Assembly: GCA_035048485.1 (NCBI GenBank)
Contig: CM068583.1
Location: forward strand, 42,205,542-42,269,541
DNA from: Pteria penguin
Lineage: Eukaryota; Mollusca; Bivalvia; Pterioida; Pteriidae
Length of the DNA stretch: 64,000 bases
Reading direction: 5' to 3'
In this document: piece by piece, positions 22,331 to 34,836 of the stretch
How the letters are laid out: every line of letters begins with the position of its first letter
How positions within the stretch are numbered: position 1 is the first letter of the stretch
Translations under genes and position numbers: made by a program
Notes under the pieces: generated by a model
Databases searched by the model: none
Told to the model about the DNA's origin: nothing
The model's input: the letters and a program-made list of their open reading frames with translations, nothing else

Positions 22331-25300
22331 ACATGTACTTCAGAAATAATATTTTATGTAGTCTGAATTTCTATTCGAATTTTTCAGTACATCAGTCATT
22401 ATGGTGGCAAATGCCATGGTGTGTTGTAAAATGCCTTCATCACAGAAGTTCATGTCATCAAGTGCCCTTTTTTTAAGAAAAAAAAAATGTGTGCCCTTTT
22501 TCAATCCTGGATTTAACACTAATGAAATATCTGCCAATAACTTCAGTGTTATATGCCTGTTGTAGATGGATGTATTATGGCATGGTGCAAAAAAATAACA
22601 CTGTAAATGTAATAAAGAGACCAAACCATTTGTACTAGGACCGTCAAACTCCATACACATACTGCTGATGTTAAGAGGGCATATTTTTCTCAGTCAGGGG
22701 TCAAAAGTAAGGTCACACACTAAACATTATTGATAAACCTTGTAAACAAGATATAGACCAAACCCCTTGTGGTAAAACCATCAAAGTTGATATATGTCCT
22801 CTTTATGAAGAAAAGATGATGCTCATTGTTTTTATGATCAAAGGTTAAGGTCACTCATTGAATAGCTTGTAAATATGATACAGTGCAAAAGTTGGTACTC
22901 ATTCTACTTATGCTGAGAGGACTATATTTTTTGAAGGTCAGGGGTTAGAGATTACGTTCATACATCCACCATCTGTGAAACTTGCCAAGGCATGAAAGAA
23001 TTCAAGCATTCTACAAATATTGAAAGAATGTAACATACCAATAAACAATAGGAAGTAATCCAATGTTGGTTTGATGGTCTCTATAGAATAGCAAATACTT
23101 CATTATATGATACCCTTTTTTTGTTGTCATCAATTCATAATACCAACAATGTAATATTTGTACTTTGGAACATGCCACTGAGAAACAAAATTGCCAGCTT
23201 ATTTTCTTTTGAGGTATCTTTTAGAAAACAGTGGAAAATGTGGACATTGATGGTTTATCTTTTAATTCTCTAGCGAAAATATTAACTGACCCCTCTCCTT
23301 CCCCTGCAAAGGTTTTTGTGTTGTAAATTAACTTCATGCTCAGTCCAATCTTATACCTTATAAACTATTCACTAGAATATGATCATGTTTCACACAATCA
23401 TCACCTGGGAGAAGAACTTTCAGACAAAGGTCATTTTCAATGGTCAAGGTCACTAGGAAAACCTTAAAATAACCCCTCCCTCCCCCAAAAGAGGCTGATA
23501 GTGTCCCTCTGAAATCATATCTCCTTATCCATTCAACAGAGTTTGATTATAATTCACATAATTGTAACTTGGAATAAGAGAATTGTGCAAATGTCACTCA
23601 AGTTCATTTCTTGAAGGTCAAGGTCAATGAGAAAAATTCAGAATGCCAATAAAGGTTCATATGGTCTGTCAGAATTCATAACTCCTAAACCATTCTTTAG
23701 AATTTGATCATTCTTCACACAATTGTTACATAGGGTTTTCAAACACATGTCGTTCACTGTCATTCCTAACAGGTCAAGGTCACATAGAAAAAGAGAACTG
23801 AATATACCAAATAAATACTCAAAAAGATGCCACTGCAGTTTGTTTCTGTTTTATGGCATACACATTAGGTATGCACATTGCTTCTGATGAGTGACTGACA
23901 ATTGACTGAGAAAATCAACAAGGATCAATTTTCTTTCCAAATGTAGAAATTTCCAAAATGTAGGGTACGCACATGCAAAACTGCATACAACGAAACAGGC
24001 ATATTTATATGCACCATGACATCACTATTTTGATTTCACCTCAGACAGATGGAGAGACAAAAAGATAATGACACATCTGTTGTGAACACAAAATGATAAA
24101 ATTTTCTTATACAGTCAAACTTGCTACACATATTTCTCATGTCAAAAGGAAGATAATTATCATTTTTCAAGGTGAAAGGTCAAAATTCAAGGTCACACAT
24201 TAGATATTGTTGATAAAGCTTATAAACATGATTTAGACCAAACCTTTAGGACTAACTAGTGTTGTCAACTTGGTACATGTACACGCACAACAGTTACTGA
24301 TGCTGAGAGGATAATGTCTGTTATTTTTAAGGTTAGGGCCAGGTCAAGGTCACATGCTAGAAATGTTGATAAACTGCATTTGTAAACAAATACAGACAAA
24401 AAAGTGAAGTATTTCTGACCCAAATCAGATCTACTCGATGCTGATTTGAAATGTAGGTTTAGCCTTTAGGATAAGAAAATCTTGGATTTAATGTAACACA
24501 AAGATAACAATTAATTTGCAGTTTCTTCCCTTTTGATCAACTCATTAATTTCATGAATGCATCATGTTTTAGCTGTTTTGCATACTCAGTGCTGTTTTCA
24601 TTACTTGGATTTGTTTAAATTTTTATGATTACTTTTATGTTTGATCTTTAAATCTTTTCTGTATGCTTATTTAATACAATCTTGATTAAAACGATAACAC
24701 TGAGGTCCAGGTCAAATAAGGCTTAGACTTTAATTCTTAACTAATGCATAAAATTTACATGCTTGTATTGGTCTGCTTCATACTTTGCAGAATTTTATCT
24801 AATGAGAAGAATGCATGTCATGACCTTGACTCAAGGTCATATCTTTAAGGCTAAGGTCACAGCTAATCACAAAAATTGTGTGTTCATAAAAACCATAGGT
24901 TTGCTTATTATCCACATGACAAGGATGTATTTAATATGAACTTGAATCAAAGTCAGGTCTTCTGGGTAAAGGTCACAGTGAGTCTATAACTACAATTGTT
25001 GTCGTACTCAAAATCCTTTGCATAAACATTATGCTACTTCATACATGTACTTTTTAGACCTGTTACCAATGATGCAAAATCAGGGTCACAATAAGCTGCT
25101 GACTGAAATTTTTGCTCTACCCATTTAAACTGTTTTAATGACTGACCTCTTTCATCTTTTGAAAAATTTTTATGCGTAATGCAAGGATTTATCCTTGCTT
25201 ATACCTAAGGGGCATAACTCTTAAGGTCAAAGTCACGAAACTGTTGTAAGGAGGTTTTGCTTTATTAGAATATAACTATTTAGGACAGAGTATGAAAACA

Positions 25301-26042
25301 CAGATACCCTGTTTCGTAGTGTCCTTGTGTGATTTTGAATTTTGTGACACATTGCCACAGTACAATTTACTACTGGGCACAGTATCTGCTACAAGAGCTT
25401 ATTCAACTGTTGTTGTATCAGGCATAGCTGTGTTTGATATTGTTATGAAGCTGTGTATCAATACATATCAATATACAACTTTTATGATTCATGGATTGAG
25501 GAATATAATCATTCATCCATTTGTTTGTATTCATCGTTAACCTTACTTTTAAAATATTTGCATGCATCATTAGTGGAGCCTTTCAAATGAGGTCATGATT
25601 AGAGACTAATCAGCTTTAATACCAAAATAAAATAATGTGTCATATTTTATCATACATACAGCTACATAAAATATGAAAGGTTGTAACTCATGTAAATAGA
25701 CTACATTTAGCCTAACTCCCCCCCTTTTTTTTTTTACATATTTTCATGTGTATACCTACATCCAACTAACAAATTGTTTGGTGTACATAGTTCATTAATT
25801 ATCCACCTCAGCCTTCATTGATGTTTATACTTAACATTTATGTTTAGTACACACCTAAACTACTAAAGGTATGTATATGCCTTGAGGACAAAAAGTTCAT
25901 AGAATGATGATGATGTGTCTATTGTGACAACTTCTTTTTTCATCATTACAGGCAAGCACAACCAAATAAACTGTGAGGAAATGAAGTGTTTATTTGCATA
26001 GGTGTGTTAACCAACTGACTGACTATATTTATTTTCTTACAG
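22331..26042. other. repeat-derived intergenic stretch rich in AGGTCA-like motifs
   Basis: From about 22680 to 25230 the phrase GGTCA(A)AGGTCA(C) recurs at irregular spacing (for example 23435, 23617, 23770, 24175, 24335, 24830, 25225), among phrases such as AAACATTATTGATAAACCTT, TGTAAAC.AGATATAGACCAAACC. It looks like an old tandem or composite element eroded by mutation. No open frame here resembles a known protein. Confidence 0.5.
26025..26042 (+). other. candidate 5' UTR splice acceptor upstream of DNAJ copy 2
   Basis: ATATTTATTTTCTTACAG ends at 26042, 42 bases before the ATG. This is a good pyrimidine-rich acceptor, consistent with a non-coding first exon upstream, as suspected for copy 1. 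The upstream exon itself is not identified. Confidence 0.55.
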
Positions 26043-26084
26043 TGAACATGAACTAGTGAAAGTTGGTGTTCATGAAAGGAAGTA

Positions 26085-26216
26085 ATGGTCAAGGAAACAG
26101 GTTACTATGACATTCTGGGGGTCAAACCTTCTGCTCAACCAGATGAGATTAAGAAAGCTTACAGAAAACTTGCACTAAAATATCATCCAGATAAAAATCC
26201 AGAGGATCCAGATAAG
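26085..26216 (+). CDS. DNAJA1: DNAJ copy 2 coding exon 1
   Basis: Encodes residues 1-44, [18 protein letters not shown] to EDPDK, near identical to copy 1. Donor GTAAGG at 26217, phase 0. Confidence 0.95.
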
Positions 26217-29200
26217 GTAAGGTTAGAATATGAGCATTGAAGTTGCTTTGTGATGTTAACTGAAATAATATGCATATCATTGTGAATTTGTAGTTGACTT
26301 TTAAGTGTTTTCATACATTTGTTGTGAATTGGCTGTGATACTTTCCATACAGTGTTGTTCCACTTTTGTATAAGGTATGCAGTGTTGGAATATTATCATC
26401 TGTATATTATGAATATACCTTGTGGATGTGGCTAGTTAAACAGGTAAGTGTCTGAGAAGATGTTGTTTAAAGGTCAGATGTGGATTAAATCTAAAGTTTT
26501 TGTATTTTCTCTGGCAAAAATATTCCTCTTAAAACACCAGAAAATGGGCATCTGTCAGAATCTATCCAAAAGCGGTACATTTCCTTGATTTTCATTATCA
26601 GCAGAATCTTTAACCAATGTTAAATTTGCTAACAAATAGTCAACCAAACAATCAGTAAAAGTTTTGGGTTTTTTTGGGAGGGGTTTGAGGGAAGGATGCA
26701 CTGGGGTATGATTCAGTCAATCATAGAAAAATTGTGTATTTGGTTTTCTCTACAAATCTCATTTGATTGATGTCTAATCAGTGCTTTTCAGCTGAATTGA
26801 TAAAGAGGGTGAGACAAATGATTTGAAGATATTATTTATTTGGGATATATTACCTTGCATTTAAGTTTAAAAGGCAGAGTCTGTCTACTGAGCGTTGAAG
26901 CTAAACTTGCATTATATATATTTGTAACCATTTAATATACATAAAGCACATTATATAGATGTGTTTGTTTTTGGTAATTTATTTCCATGGGCAGAATTGA
27001 CAAGCATGATTAGAATATAGATACATATGTACTAAGGTATTTTTCAAGGTCTGTGTTTTTTTGCGTTCCTTCCCAAGGGTGGAGTAAATATATAGGATCA
27101 AAAGACTTTGATTTGCCTTCTTTTTCCTAGCAGTAGCTCAGCAGTAGCTTTCTTGGCCAGGGGCTGCAAGGTCCTGGCAGTGACTTGTTTGTTTCCTGTT
27201 GTTTAGATGAGACAGTATCATCTGAGATTCTATGTCATTGTATAAAATCTTCCACTACTTTGGTTAGTGTGAAACTTAGTGCAATCCATCTTGGCAAGTT
27301 TCATCACTATTTAAATGAAATTATCTTTGCATGACATGGAACAATTAACAATCATCTGTTCCTTATTTGCGACACATTCTGCGATAAAGTAAGGATATCA
27401 AAGATACAGGTTTTATATTAAAAGTTGCCCATTAATCTTAACTCTTTACCCAAAAGTCTTGGAAAGTCTGATGTTGAAACCTGTGGAGAGCAAAATACAT
27501 GAAATTTTGTACACCGTCCTGAATTTGTTTTAAACAAGTCTGAAATGGTATTATCAGGAAATACTGATGTATTTTTCATAATTGAACATGTAACATACTT
27601 CATATTATGCTGTTATATTTAGCCAAGAAATTTATGATTCAGTTTAAACAGATCAGTCAGGCATATGAAGTTCTCTCAGATCCAAAGAAACGGCAAACTT
27701 ATGATGAAGGTGGAGAGGAGGCAATTAAAGGGGGTGGATCGTCGTCTGAATTCCACAATCCATTTGACATTTTTGATATGTTTTTTGGAGGGGGTGGATC
27801 TTCCAGAAGGAGAGGTCCAAAAAAGGGGAAAGATATTGTTCACCAGATAAAGGTCACCCTGGAAGATTTGTACAATGGAACAACAAGAAAGATTGCACTA
27901 AACAAGAATGTAATTTGTGAAAAGTGTGAAGGTAATGATAGATTATTATTTACTCCAATTTAAGTGTAGTCTTAATACATATTCTAATATGACTAGAGAT
28001 CTTCTCCCTATGTGTTTCATAGAGCCGCCTACTGATTATTCTCCAATACATTCCTCAAATAAGTCATGCCTACTGTCACATTTCTTAATGCTCTGTCCAG
28101 TTCATTTTCTGAAAACTGAATTATTGATTTTTACTCAACAGCAGTACTTGTCATCTGCAGACACATATTAGAATAGAAATAACAACTACCTAGCAGTGGT
28201 TTTTTGTCCAGTAATTCGTTTGTCCATCTGTCTGTCTGTAGATAATAGTCATTGCAACTCCTGCTACACTGTTCAATGGAATTTCACCAAACCTGGCAGA
28301 AATGAAGAGTAGCATATAAAGATGTGCATGAAGGGAGAGAGTTCTGCTCTGTAAAATTTTGCAGGAGTTATTGCCTTTTGAACTTAAAAAAAAATTATGA
28401 ATTATATTTGACATTTTGTCAATAGTTTATCATTGCATCTCCTCCTATACTGTTCAGTGGAATTTCACCAAACCTGGCAACAGTGAAGAGTAGCATCTGA
28501 AAATGTGCATAAAGGGAGATAATTTTGCTCTGTAAATTTTTGCATGAGTTATGGCCCTTTGAACTTAAAAAAAGTTATGAATTATATTGCGACATCTTGT
28601 CATCGCAACTCCTCCTAGACTGTTCACACAATTGTTGCCCTTAACCCAAGATTGTGTAATGACCTTGAACTAAGGTTATATTTTTGCCTTGAACCAAGCT
28701 CATATATACAAGGTCAGGTCAAAGTGTAAAGAAATCCAAAATTCTTACAAATGAGTTTAAATTGCATAAAAGATTTCATAAAATATAAAATGGCCACTGC
28801 TGATGACCACAACCAGATAATTCCATTCTAAAATTCTTACACAGTCATGGCCCTTTCAACTTGTTTTTATTCAATTTTGTTGCCGCAGGGGGTATTTGTG
28901 CCGCTACATGTAGGACTGTTCTAGTTGGATTGGTTTATGTGACTCAGGGAATTACTGAACAATAAACCACAGCCAGGTAGTTCTTATTTTTTAAATAATT
29001 TTCTGTATTTATAGCTTGGACTCTATTGCTCTTCTTTGATACACATTTGTTGAGTTCTCTTTGCAGAGTGTATAGTGTCAAGTGAAATGAAGAAGATTCA
29101 TCCTTTTTTAGCTCACCTGAGCCAAAGGCTCAAGTGAGCTATTGTGATCAATCGCCGTCCGTCGTCCGTCGTTAACTTTTCACATTTTCGACTTCTTCTC

Positions 29201-32200
29201 CAGAACCACTGAACAGAATTTGATGAAACTTGATAAGCATGTAGTACTCATGGTCCCCTACAAGTGTTGTTGTTTTTCGTCCGGATTCATCAACAGAGGG
29301 CGCCACCACAGGCAAAAGTAGGTCAAAGAGGGTACCCTCCTTTGACAAACTTCTTCTTCAGACCGGGGGCATACAGAGACAAACCGAATGCATAGGAATG
29401 ATCTAGAGGGATGTGTGAAGAAGTGTTGTTATTTTTGGTTAAGATCCGAAATAGAAATTTTACGTTTTTTTGACGTTTTTTTGGACTTGGTAGTTTTAAT
29501 GCAGAAAAGAGGTATGTTTTTCTTTTAGTAAACATTGATGCATTAATTTGGTTTAATTTGATCATTTTGATGGTAAGAAATACTACTGCGAAGAAAATTT
29601 TTCAATATTTTATGTTTTGGATTTTTTATGAATTTTTTAAGACTTTCAAGAAAAAGGGGGGGGGGGGGGGGGGCCATTTAATCATTTCTATGGTAAGGAA
29701 TGCTGGTGGGAAGGAATTTTTTCAATATCTCGATTTTTGAATTTTTTATGAATTTTTTAAGACTTTCAAGAAAAGGGGGGGGGGGACAATTTTTCATATC
29801 TTCAACTTGATCTACAAAACAACATGAAAGATTGTGTTAAAACTGGAATAGGATGCAAGTACTCATAGTCCTCTATCAAAAGTTTTGTAATTTCATCCAA
29901 ATTGGTTAACAGATAATGCCACCATGTCTAAAAAGTAGGTCTCACAATGGTACATATACCACTTGGTAATTGAAATATGGAGAGTAACGGTTCAAATCCA
30001 GCTGTGGTCAAAAAATTTTTTTTTTTTTTACACATCTAAAAAAGTTTTTAGATGTTTCTCAACACTCAACATATGAAATTAGGAATTTTACGTTTAAGAC
30101 TTCCAAAAAAAAAGGGGGGGGGCCATTTTTCACATTTTCAACTTTTTCTACAAAACTGTTTGAAGGATTTTAATAAATCTTGGTAGAAATAAGTCACTTA
30201 TGATCCTCTTCAATTTCTGTTGTTTTCGTCCAGACCTCTTTACAGGTGGCTCCACCATAGTCAAAAGTAGGTCACAAAAGAGTTCCCTCCTTTAACAATA
30301 TTCTTTTTCATACGGGCTGTATACAGAGACAAACAGAATGCATAGAAATGATCTAGAGGGATGAGTGAAGATGTATTGTCATTTTGGTTCCCTTCCAAAA
30401 TCAAATTTTAGAATTTTTTTTCGACATTTCTTTGGACTTGGTGATTCAATGCAGAAAAAAGTGTCATATTTCCTAGTTAATTGATAATGATGTTTTCTTA
30501 TGGACTATTGTGATCATAATTATGGTAAGGATTGTTACTTTGAAAGAATTTTGTCAATATCTCAATTTTTGGATTTTCTATGAATTTTTTAAGACTTCCA
30601 AATGAGGGTGTATAGGAACAATTCAATCACATTTTTCACTTCTGCTGTTATACCACATGAAAGATTTTAATGAAACATGGAATACATGAAGTACTAAAAG
30701 TCCTCTATCAATTTGGTAAATTTCATCCAAATTGGTTAACAGATAATGCCACCATGTCTAAAAAGCAGTTCTCACAATAGTACATATACCACTTGGTAAT
30801 TGAAATATGGAGAGTAGCGGTTCAAATCCAGCTGTGGTCAAAATTTTTTTTTCATTTCTTTACACATCTAAATAAGTTTTTAGATGTTTCTCAACACTCA
30901 ACATATGAAATTAGGCAATTTTAAGTTAGATCTGGACAATATTTGAAACAATTGTTGTTCATGACACAGACTTGAAATCAGTCAACAAAAGGCCCCACCT
31001 AAAGAAAATGACTAACTTGTTGCCCTGAATGACTTCTTGCAGAGACAAAGGAAATGCTTAATATCAAAATCACCTGAATGGATGTGCAAAAAAGTGTTGT
31101 TTTTTATTCTAGCCTGAAATAAAATTTGACATATTTTCAACATCTGTGTTGACTTAGTCACATTAATGCAAAAATAAATGAATTCTTCCTTCAAGCATGA
31201 CTGATCATCTAGGTACTCAGGTGAGCGATATAGGCCCACTTGGGCCTCTTCTTTAATTGATGAGTTTGTCTCTAGAAACAACTTTGGATAAAATCATTCC
31301 TTTTCAAGAATTACATGTCTTACACAGGTTCTCATTTTACATACCTTGTATAGAGCACACAACCATATTTTGCCACCTTTTTTGACATATTTATCCCAGT
31401 CTATATACCGGTAAATTGTGTGAAGGAATCATACTTCTGTGTTGACGACAGAAAAGTTAACTCCCTTGTTGATACATTCATGTCTGTTTGTTTTGAAAAA
31501 ATGTATTCTGATCAGTGTAGGGAATGGAATAAAACTTGTATGCTTGCAATCTGTTTGTTGTATTTCACTTCTAGTAAAAACACCATTTCCAACAAAGATG
31601 TTATTGTTGATCAACCAGGCCAAAATATGATAACAAGTATTGCAGATTGATTATGATTAGTTTAGATAGTAACAAGTATTTATTGACTATTCTCTCTCTT
31701 TATGTGCAAGTTTTGTCAGTAGCATTTAAACTGGTGGGCTATGACATCATTTTGTTTTGCAAAATTGTGCTACAACTAAATATTCACATATAATAACATG
31801 GATGTTCATGAAGTATGGGATCATAAGTCAGAGTAATTTGTGATACTGATCTTCAAAGATGAGTATGTAAGTATTTGGATCATCAAGTTAATGATCTTGT
31901 AAGAAGCAATTTCTGATGAAGGCATCATAAACAAATTCTGAAAAATGACAGGGAGGAAACCTAAAGTCAGCTACTGTTTTACTTGTAAGGGACTTATGAT
32001 TTTAGGCCTTGACTAACTCTTAAGCAGATATATATACTACAAATTTCTTTTTTGTTTATTGTTGTATGTCATTTTAACACAAAACATTCAACAAATCTTA
32101 GGATCCATGAAAATTTAAAATGCATATACATGTAGTTTTAAGCATACTGAAATGCTTTTATGAGTGTGATAAATGTGGGGCACACAGTTTATTGGCTTTA

Positions 32201-34836
32201 AAAGATTGAACAGGCTGTATTTGCAATACTTATGTATTTATATATATTTATTATGCCCCCCTTCGTAGAAGGAGGGGCGTTGTTGTTTTACTGCTGTTGG
32301 TCGATCCATTTACAATTTCCACTCATTATCTCTGGAACCAATAAATATATTGAATTGATGTTTGGTTTACAGGTACATCTCAAGGATATCTAGGTCAAGT
32401 TGAAATTTGGTTATTGTTCAATAATTTTTTGTCATAGTTATCCCCATGGACTTTCTTAAAATTAGCAGTTTCCGCTCATTATCTTAGGAACGGATAGAGA
32501 TATTGAATTGATATTTTGCATACAGATTCATCTTAAGTATATCTAGGTCAAGTTCAAATTTGCTTCTGGTTCAATAATTTTTGTCAGAGTTATTCCCCTT
32601 GGACGTAGGAAATTTCTTAGAATGAGCAGTTTTTGCACATTATCTCTGGAACCAATACAGATATTAAATTTATATTTGATATACCTGTACATCTAAAGAA
32701 TATTTAGGTCAAGTTCAAATTTGGTCATGGTTCATAAATTTTTGAGAGAGTTATCCCCCTTGGACTTAGAAAATTTCTTAAAATAAGCAGTTCATTATCT
32801 CAGGAACGGACAGAAATATTGAATTGATATTTTGCAAACAGATACATCTTAAAGACATCTTGCTCATGTTGAAATTGGGTTATGGTTCAATAATTATGTC
32901 AGAGTTATTCTTCTTGGAATTAGGAAATTTTTTACAATTAGCAGTTTCCGCACATCATCTCTGGAACCAATAAAGATATTGAATTTATATTTGATATACC
33001 TATACATCAAAAGGATATTTAGATCAAGTTCAAATCTGGTTATGGTTCAATAATTTTTGTGAGAGTTATCCCCTTTGGACTTAAAAAATTACTTACAATT
33101 AGCAGTTTTCTTCATTTTCTCAGGAACAGCGAGATATATTGAATTGATATTTGGTATACAGATACATTTTAAGGATATCTAGGTCAAGTTGATAAGTTAT
33201 AATTAGGATACCTATCTTTGGCATATTTACTTTGATTTTTTTTGTGTCAGTTAATACTGATGTCTAAATTAAATGAAGACAAGTGTTTATCATTAGACAC
33301 AAACTTTTGAATGGAAAAATTTTGTTTGTGGGTGATTTTGAGGAGTAGATGACCTCAAATGTGGTCATGTGAGTTATGCCCATGTTACAAAAATAACCAG
33401 AGGAGCATATGCTACGTTGGCATTGATCTTGTTGAATTATGGCTGCATGGCGAAATACGGGTGTTGCTCTACACCATCCAACTTAATTTGTCGTATTAGC
33501 ATTTCCTTAGTTATGTACATATAGCAGAGTTTGCATACATACTTTGATATAATCTTTGATGGCTTGCTATTTACCTTATATGTGAAGAATATTGTACTTG
33601 TAATACAAATATTTTCTTCATTCAGACAGTAAATGTTTAGTTTGACAAAAGATATTTGATTGTGCATGTAATTGGCAGGAAGAGGAGGTAAAGAAGGTGC
33701 TTTGGAGAAGTGTTCTACATGTCGTGGATCTGGAATGCAAGTTAGGATACATCAACTTGCTCCTGGTATGATGCAGCAAATTCAGACAGTCTGCTCTAGT
33801 TGCGGTGGACAAGGGGAAAGAATCAATCCTAAATATCAATGTAAAACATGTGAAGGCAAGAAAGTAATCAAGGACAAAAAGATCTTAGAGATCCATATAG
33901 ATAAAGGTTAGTAGAAATATGAGACATGAAGGTGTAAGGTTAAATTTTTGTAAAACATTCACCCAGGCTTTCTTCAAGGGATAATATACAATGATATTTA
34001 TGGTTATAATTGTACTGTCCAGGTATGTCTGATGGAGAAAATATACGTTTTCATGGTGAAGGGGATCAAGAGCCAGGAATAGAACCAGGAGATGTGGTGA
34101 TAGTTTTGGATGAAGAAGGTCATGAAATTTTTAAGCGACATTCCATAGATCTTTCAATGATAATGGACATTGAACTTGTAGAAGCTTTATGTGGATTCCG
34201 TAGACCAATTATAACTCTGGACAAGAGGACATTAATCATTAACACGATACCAGGTGAGAATTTATAGAAATATTATATTACTGGCTCAAGATCATTTTAG
34301 TAAAATAAAATCAGAAATTTTACTTGTTAAAGCTTTGAAATTGTTCATATTTCAAAGTAATCTAAAGTATGTTCATAGATGTTAGACCAGCTGTAACAGA
34401 ATGAAATCTCATGAATTTTTAGTACACATTTATGAATACATGTATTTCAAATGCCTGTGTCTCTTTACAAATTACTTGATTTACTTGTTTCTAATCCTGT
34501 ATTGTTTTTTTGTTTTTAGGTGAGGTTATTAAAAATCGTGATATTAAATGTATAATGAATGAAGGAATGCCAACATACAAGGACCCATTCCACAAAGGAC
34601 GCTTGATTATCACTTTTCATGTCAATTTTCCAGATACTTTAAGCAAAATTTCAGATATTGAAAAGATTCTTCCAAAACGCAAGGATATTGTTATTCCAAA
34701 GGAAGCAGAGGAGTATGAACTAGAAGAATTTGATCCAGAGGAACAAAACCAAAGACACAAAGAAGCTTATAATGATGATGATAGTGATGACGAATTTGGA
34801 GCAGGAGCTCAAAGAGTTCAATGTGCATCACAATAA
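26085..34836 (+). CDS. DNAJA1: DnaJ homolog subfamily A (DNAJA1/A4-like), copy 2, five coding exons
   Basis: Tandem paralogue of the gene at 176-11867. Spliced CDS 26085-26216, 27643-27931, 33679-33906, 34023-34253, 34520-34836: 1197 nt, 398 residues, phases 0,1,1,1 as in copy 1. J domain with HPD at 34-36 (KYHPDKNPE), G/F region two residues longer ([10 protein letters not shown]), zinc motifs [24 protein letters not shown] and CKTCEGKK, C-terminal domains, acidic tail, and CASQ at the end. All key residues are kept, so it looks functional. Differences spread through the zinc and C-terminal domains show the duplication is not recent. Role as for copy 1: co-chaperone of cytosolic Hsp70. Confidence 0.95.
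26217..27642 (+). other. DNAJ copy 2 intron 1
   Basis: AT-rich intron with no element or exon-like segment that I recognise. Confidence 0.65.
27643..27931 (+). CDS. DNAJA1: DNAJ copy 2 coding exon 2
   Basis: Acceptor GATTCAG ends at 27642. [18 protein letters not shown] onward, G/F linker, then CEKCEG. Six bases longer than copy 1 exon 2. Donor GTAATG, phase 1. Confidence 0.94.
28200..28640 (+). repeat. tandem repeat, about 190-bp unit, 2.3 copies
   Basis: Repeats ATTGCAACTCCT.CT.CACTGTTC, TGGAATTTCACCAAACCTGG, GAAGAGTAGCAT, AAAGGGAGA and CTTTTGAACTTAAAAAA at about 28250, 28435 and 28605. Preceded by TTTGTCCATCTGTCTGTCTG, the short-period head seen in other composite elements here. The element may extend to about 28925. 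Confidence 0.7.
29110..31250. mobile_element. 2.1-kb composite element with GCTCACCTGAG ends, in DNAJ copy 2 intron 2
   Basis: Left end AGCTCACCTGAGCCAAAGGC (itself a hairpin with CTCAAGTGAGCT), then the CCGTCCGTCGTCCGTCG run; right end CAGGTGAGCGATATAGGCCC then ACTTGGGCCTCTT. Same family as 20430-21285, opposite orientation, but with a different interior: long alternating units, including a block at 29880-30010 (GGTTAACAGATAATGCCACC, AGCTGTGGTCAAA) that recurs at about 30710-30850. G-runs at 29647-29674, 29775-29785 and 30112-30122. Confidence 0.85.
31251..32251 (+). other. part of DNAJ copy 2 intron 2, nothing recognised
   Basis: Short overlapping open frames near 31420-31650 resemble nothing known. 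AT-rich. Confidence 0.55.
32252..33195 (+). mobile_element. composite element with GCCCCCCTTCG head and six internal units of about 157 bp
   Basis: Starts TATGCCCCCCTTCGTAGAAG GAGGGGCG (self-complementary head). Units contain CAGTTTCCGCTCATTATCTC, GGAACC.ATA.A.ATATTGAAT, CATCTTAAG.ATATCTAGGTC and GAGTTAT.CCCCTTGGACTTA. The AGGTCAAGTT anchor lies at 32391, 32544, 32705, 32861, 33020 and 33180. The right end is missing. I recall this head from bivalve genomes. Confidence 0.8.
33679..33906 (+). CDS. DNAJA1: DNAJ copy 2 coding exon 3 (zinc-finger domain)
   Basis: Acceptor ATTGGCAG ends at 33678. Zinc motifs 2-4 and [13 protein letters not shown]. Exactly the copy 1 exon 3 length (228 nt). Donor GTTAGT, less standard than the others. 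Confidence 0.93.
34023..34253 (+). CDS. DNAJA1: DNAJ copy 2 coding exon 4
   Basis: Acceptor GTCCAG ends at 34022, after an intron of only 116 bp. [31 protein letters not shown] and [10 protein letters not shown]. 231 nt as in copy 1. Donor GTGAGA. Confidence 0.94.
34520..34836 (+). CDS. DNAJA1: DNAJ copy 2 coding exon 5
   Basis: Acceptor TTTTTAG ends at 34519. [29 protein letters not shown], acidic tail, QCASQ, TAA at 34834-34836. Three codons shorter than copy 1, in the variable tail and linker. Confidence 0.94.

Noticed and set aside
25292..25540. 82-residue plus-strand open frame upstream of DNAJ copy 2
   Set aside because: No domain, no splice context linking to the gene, and sits in repeat-rich sequence.
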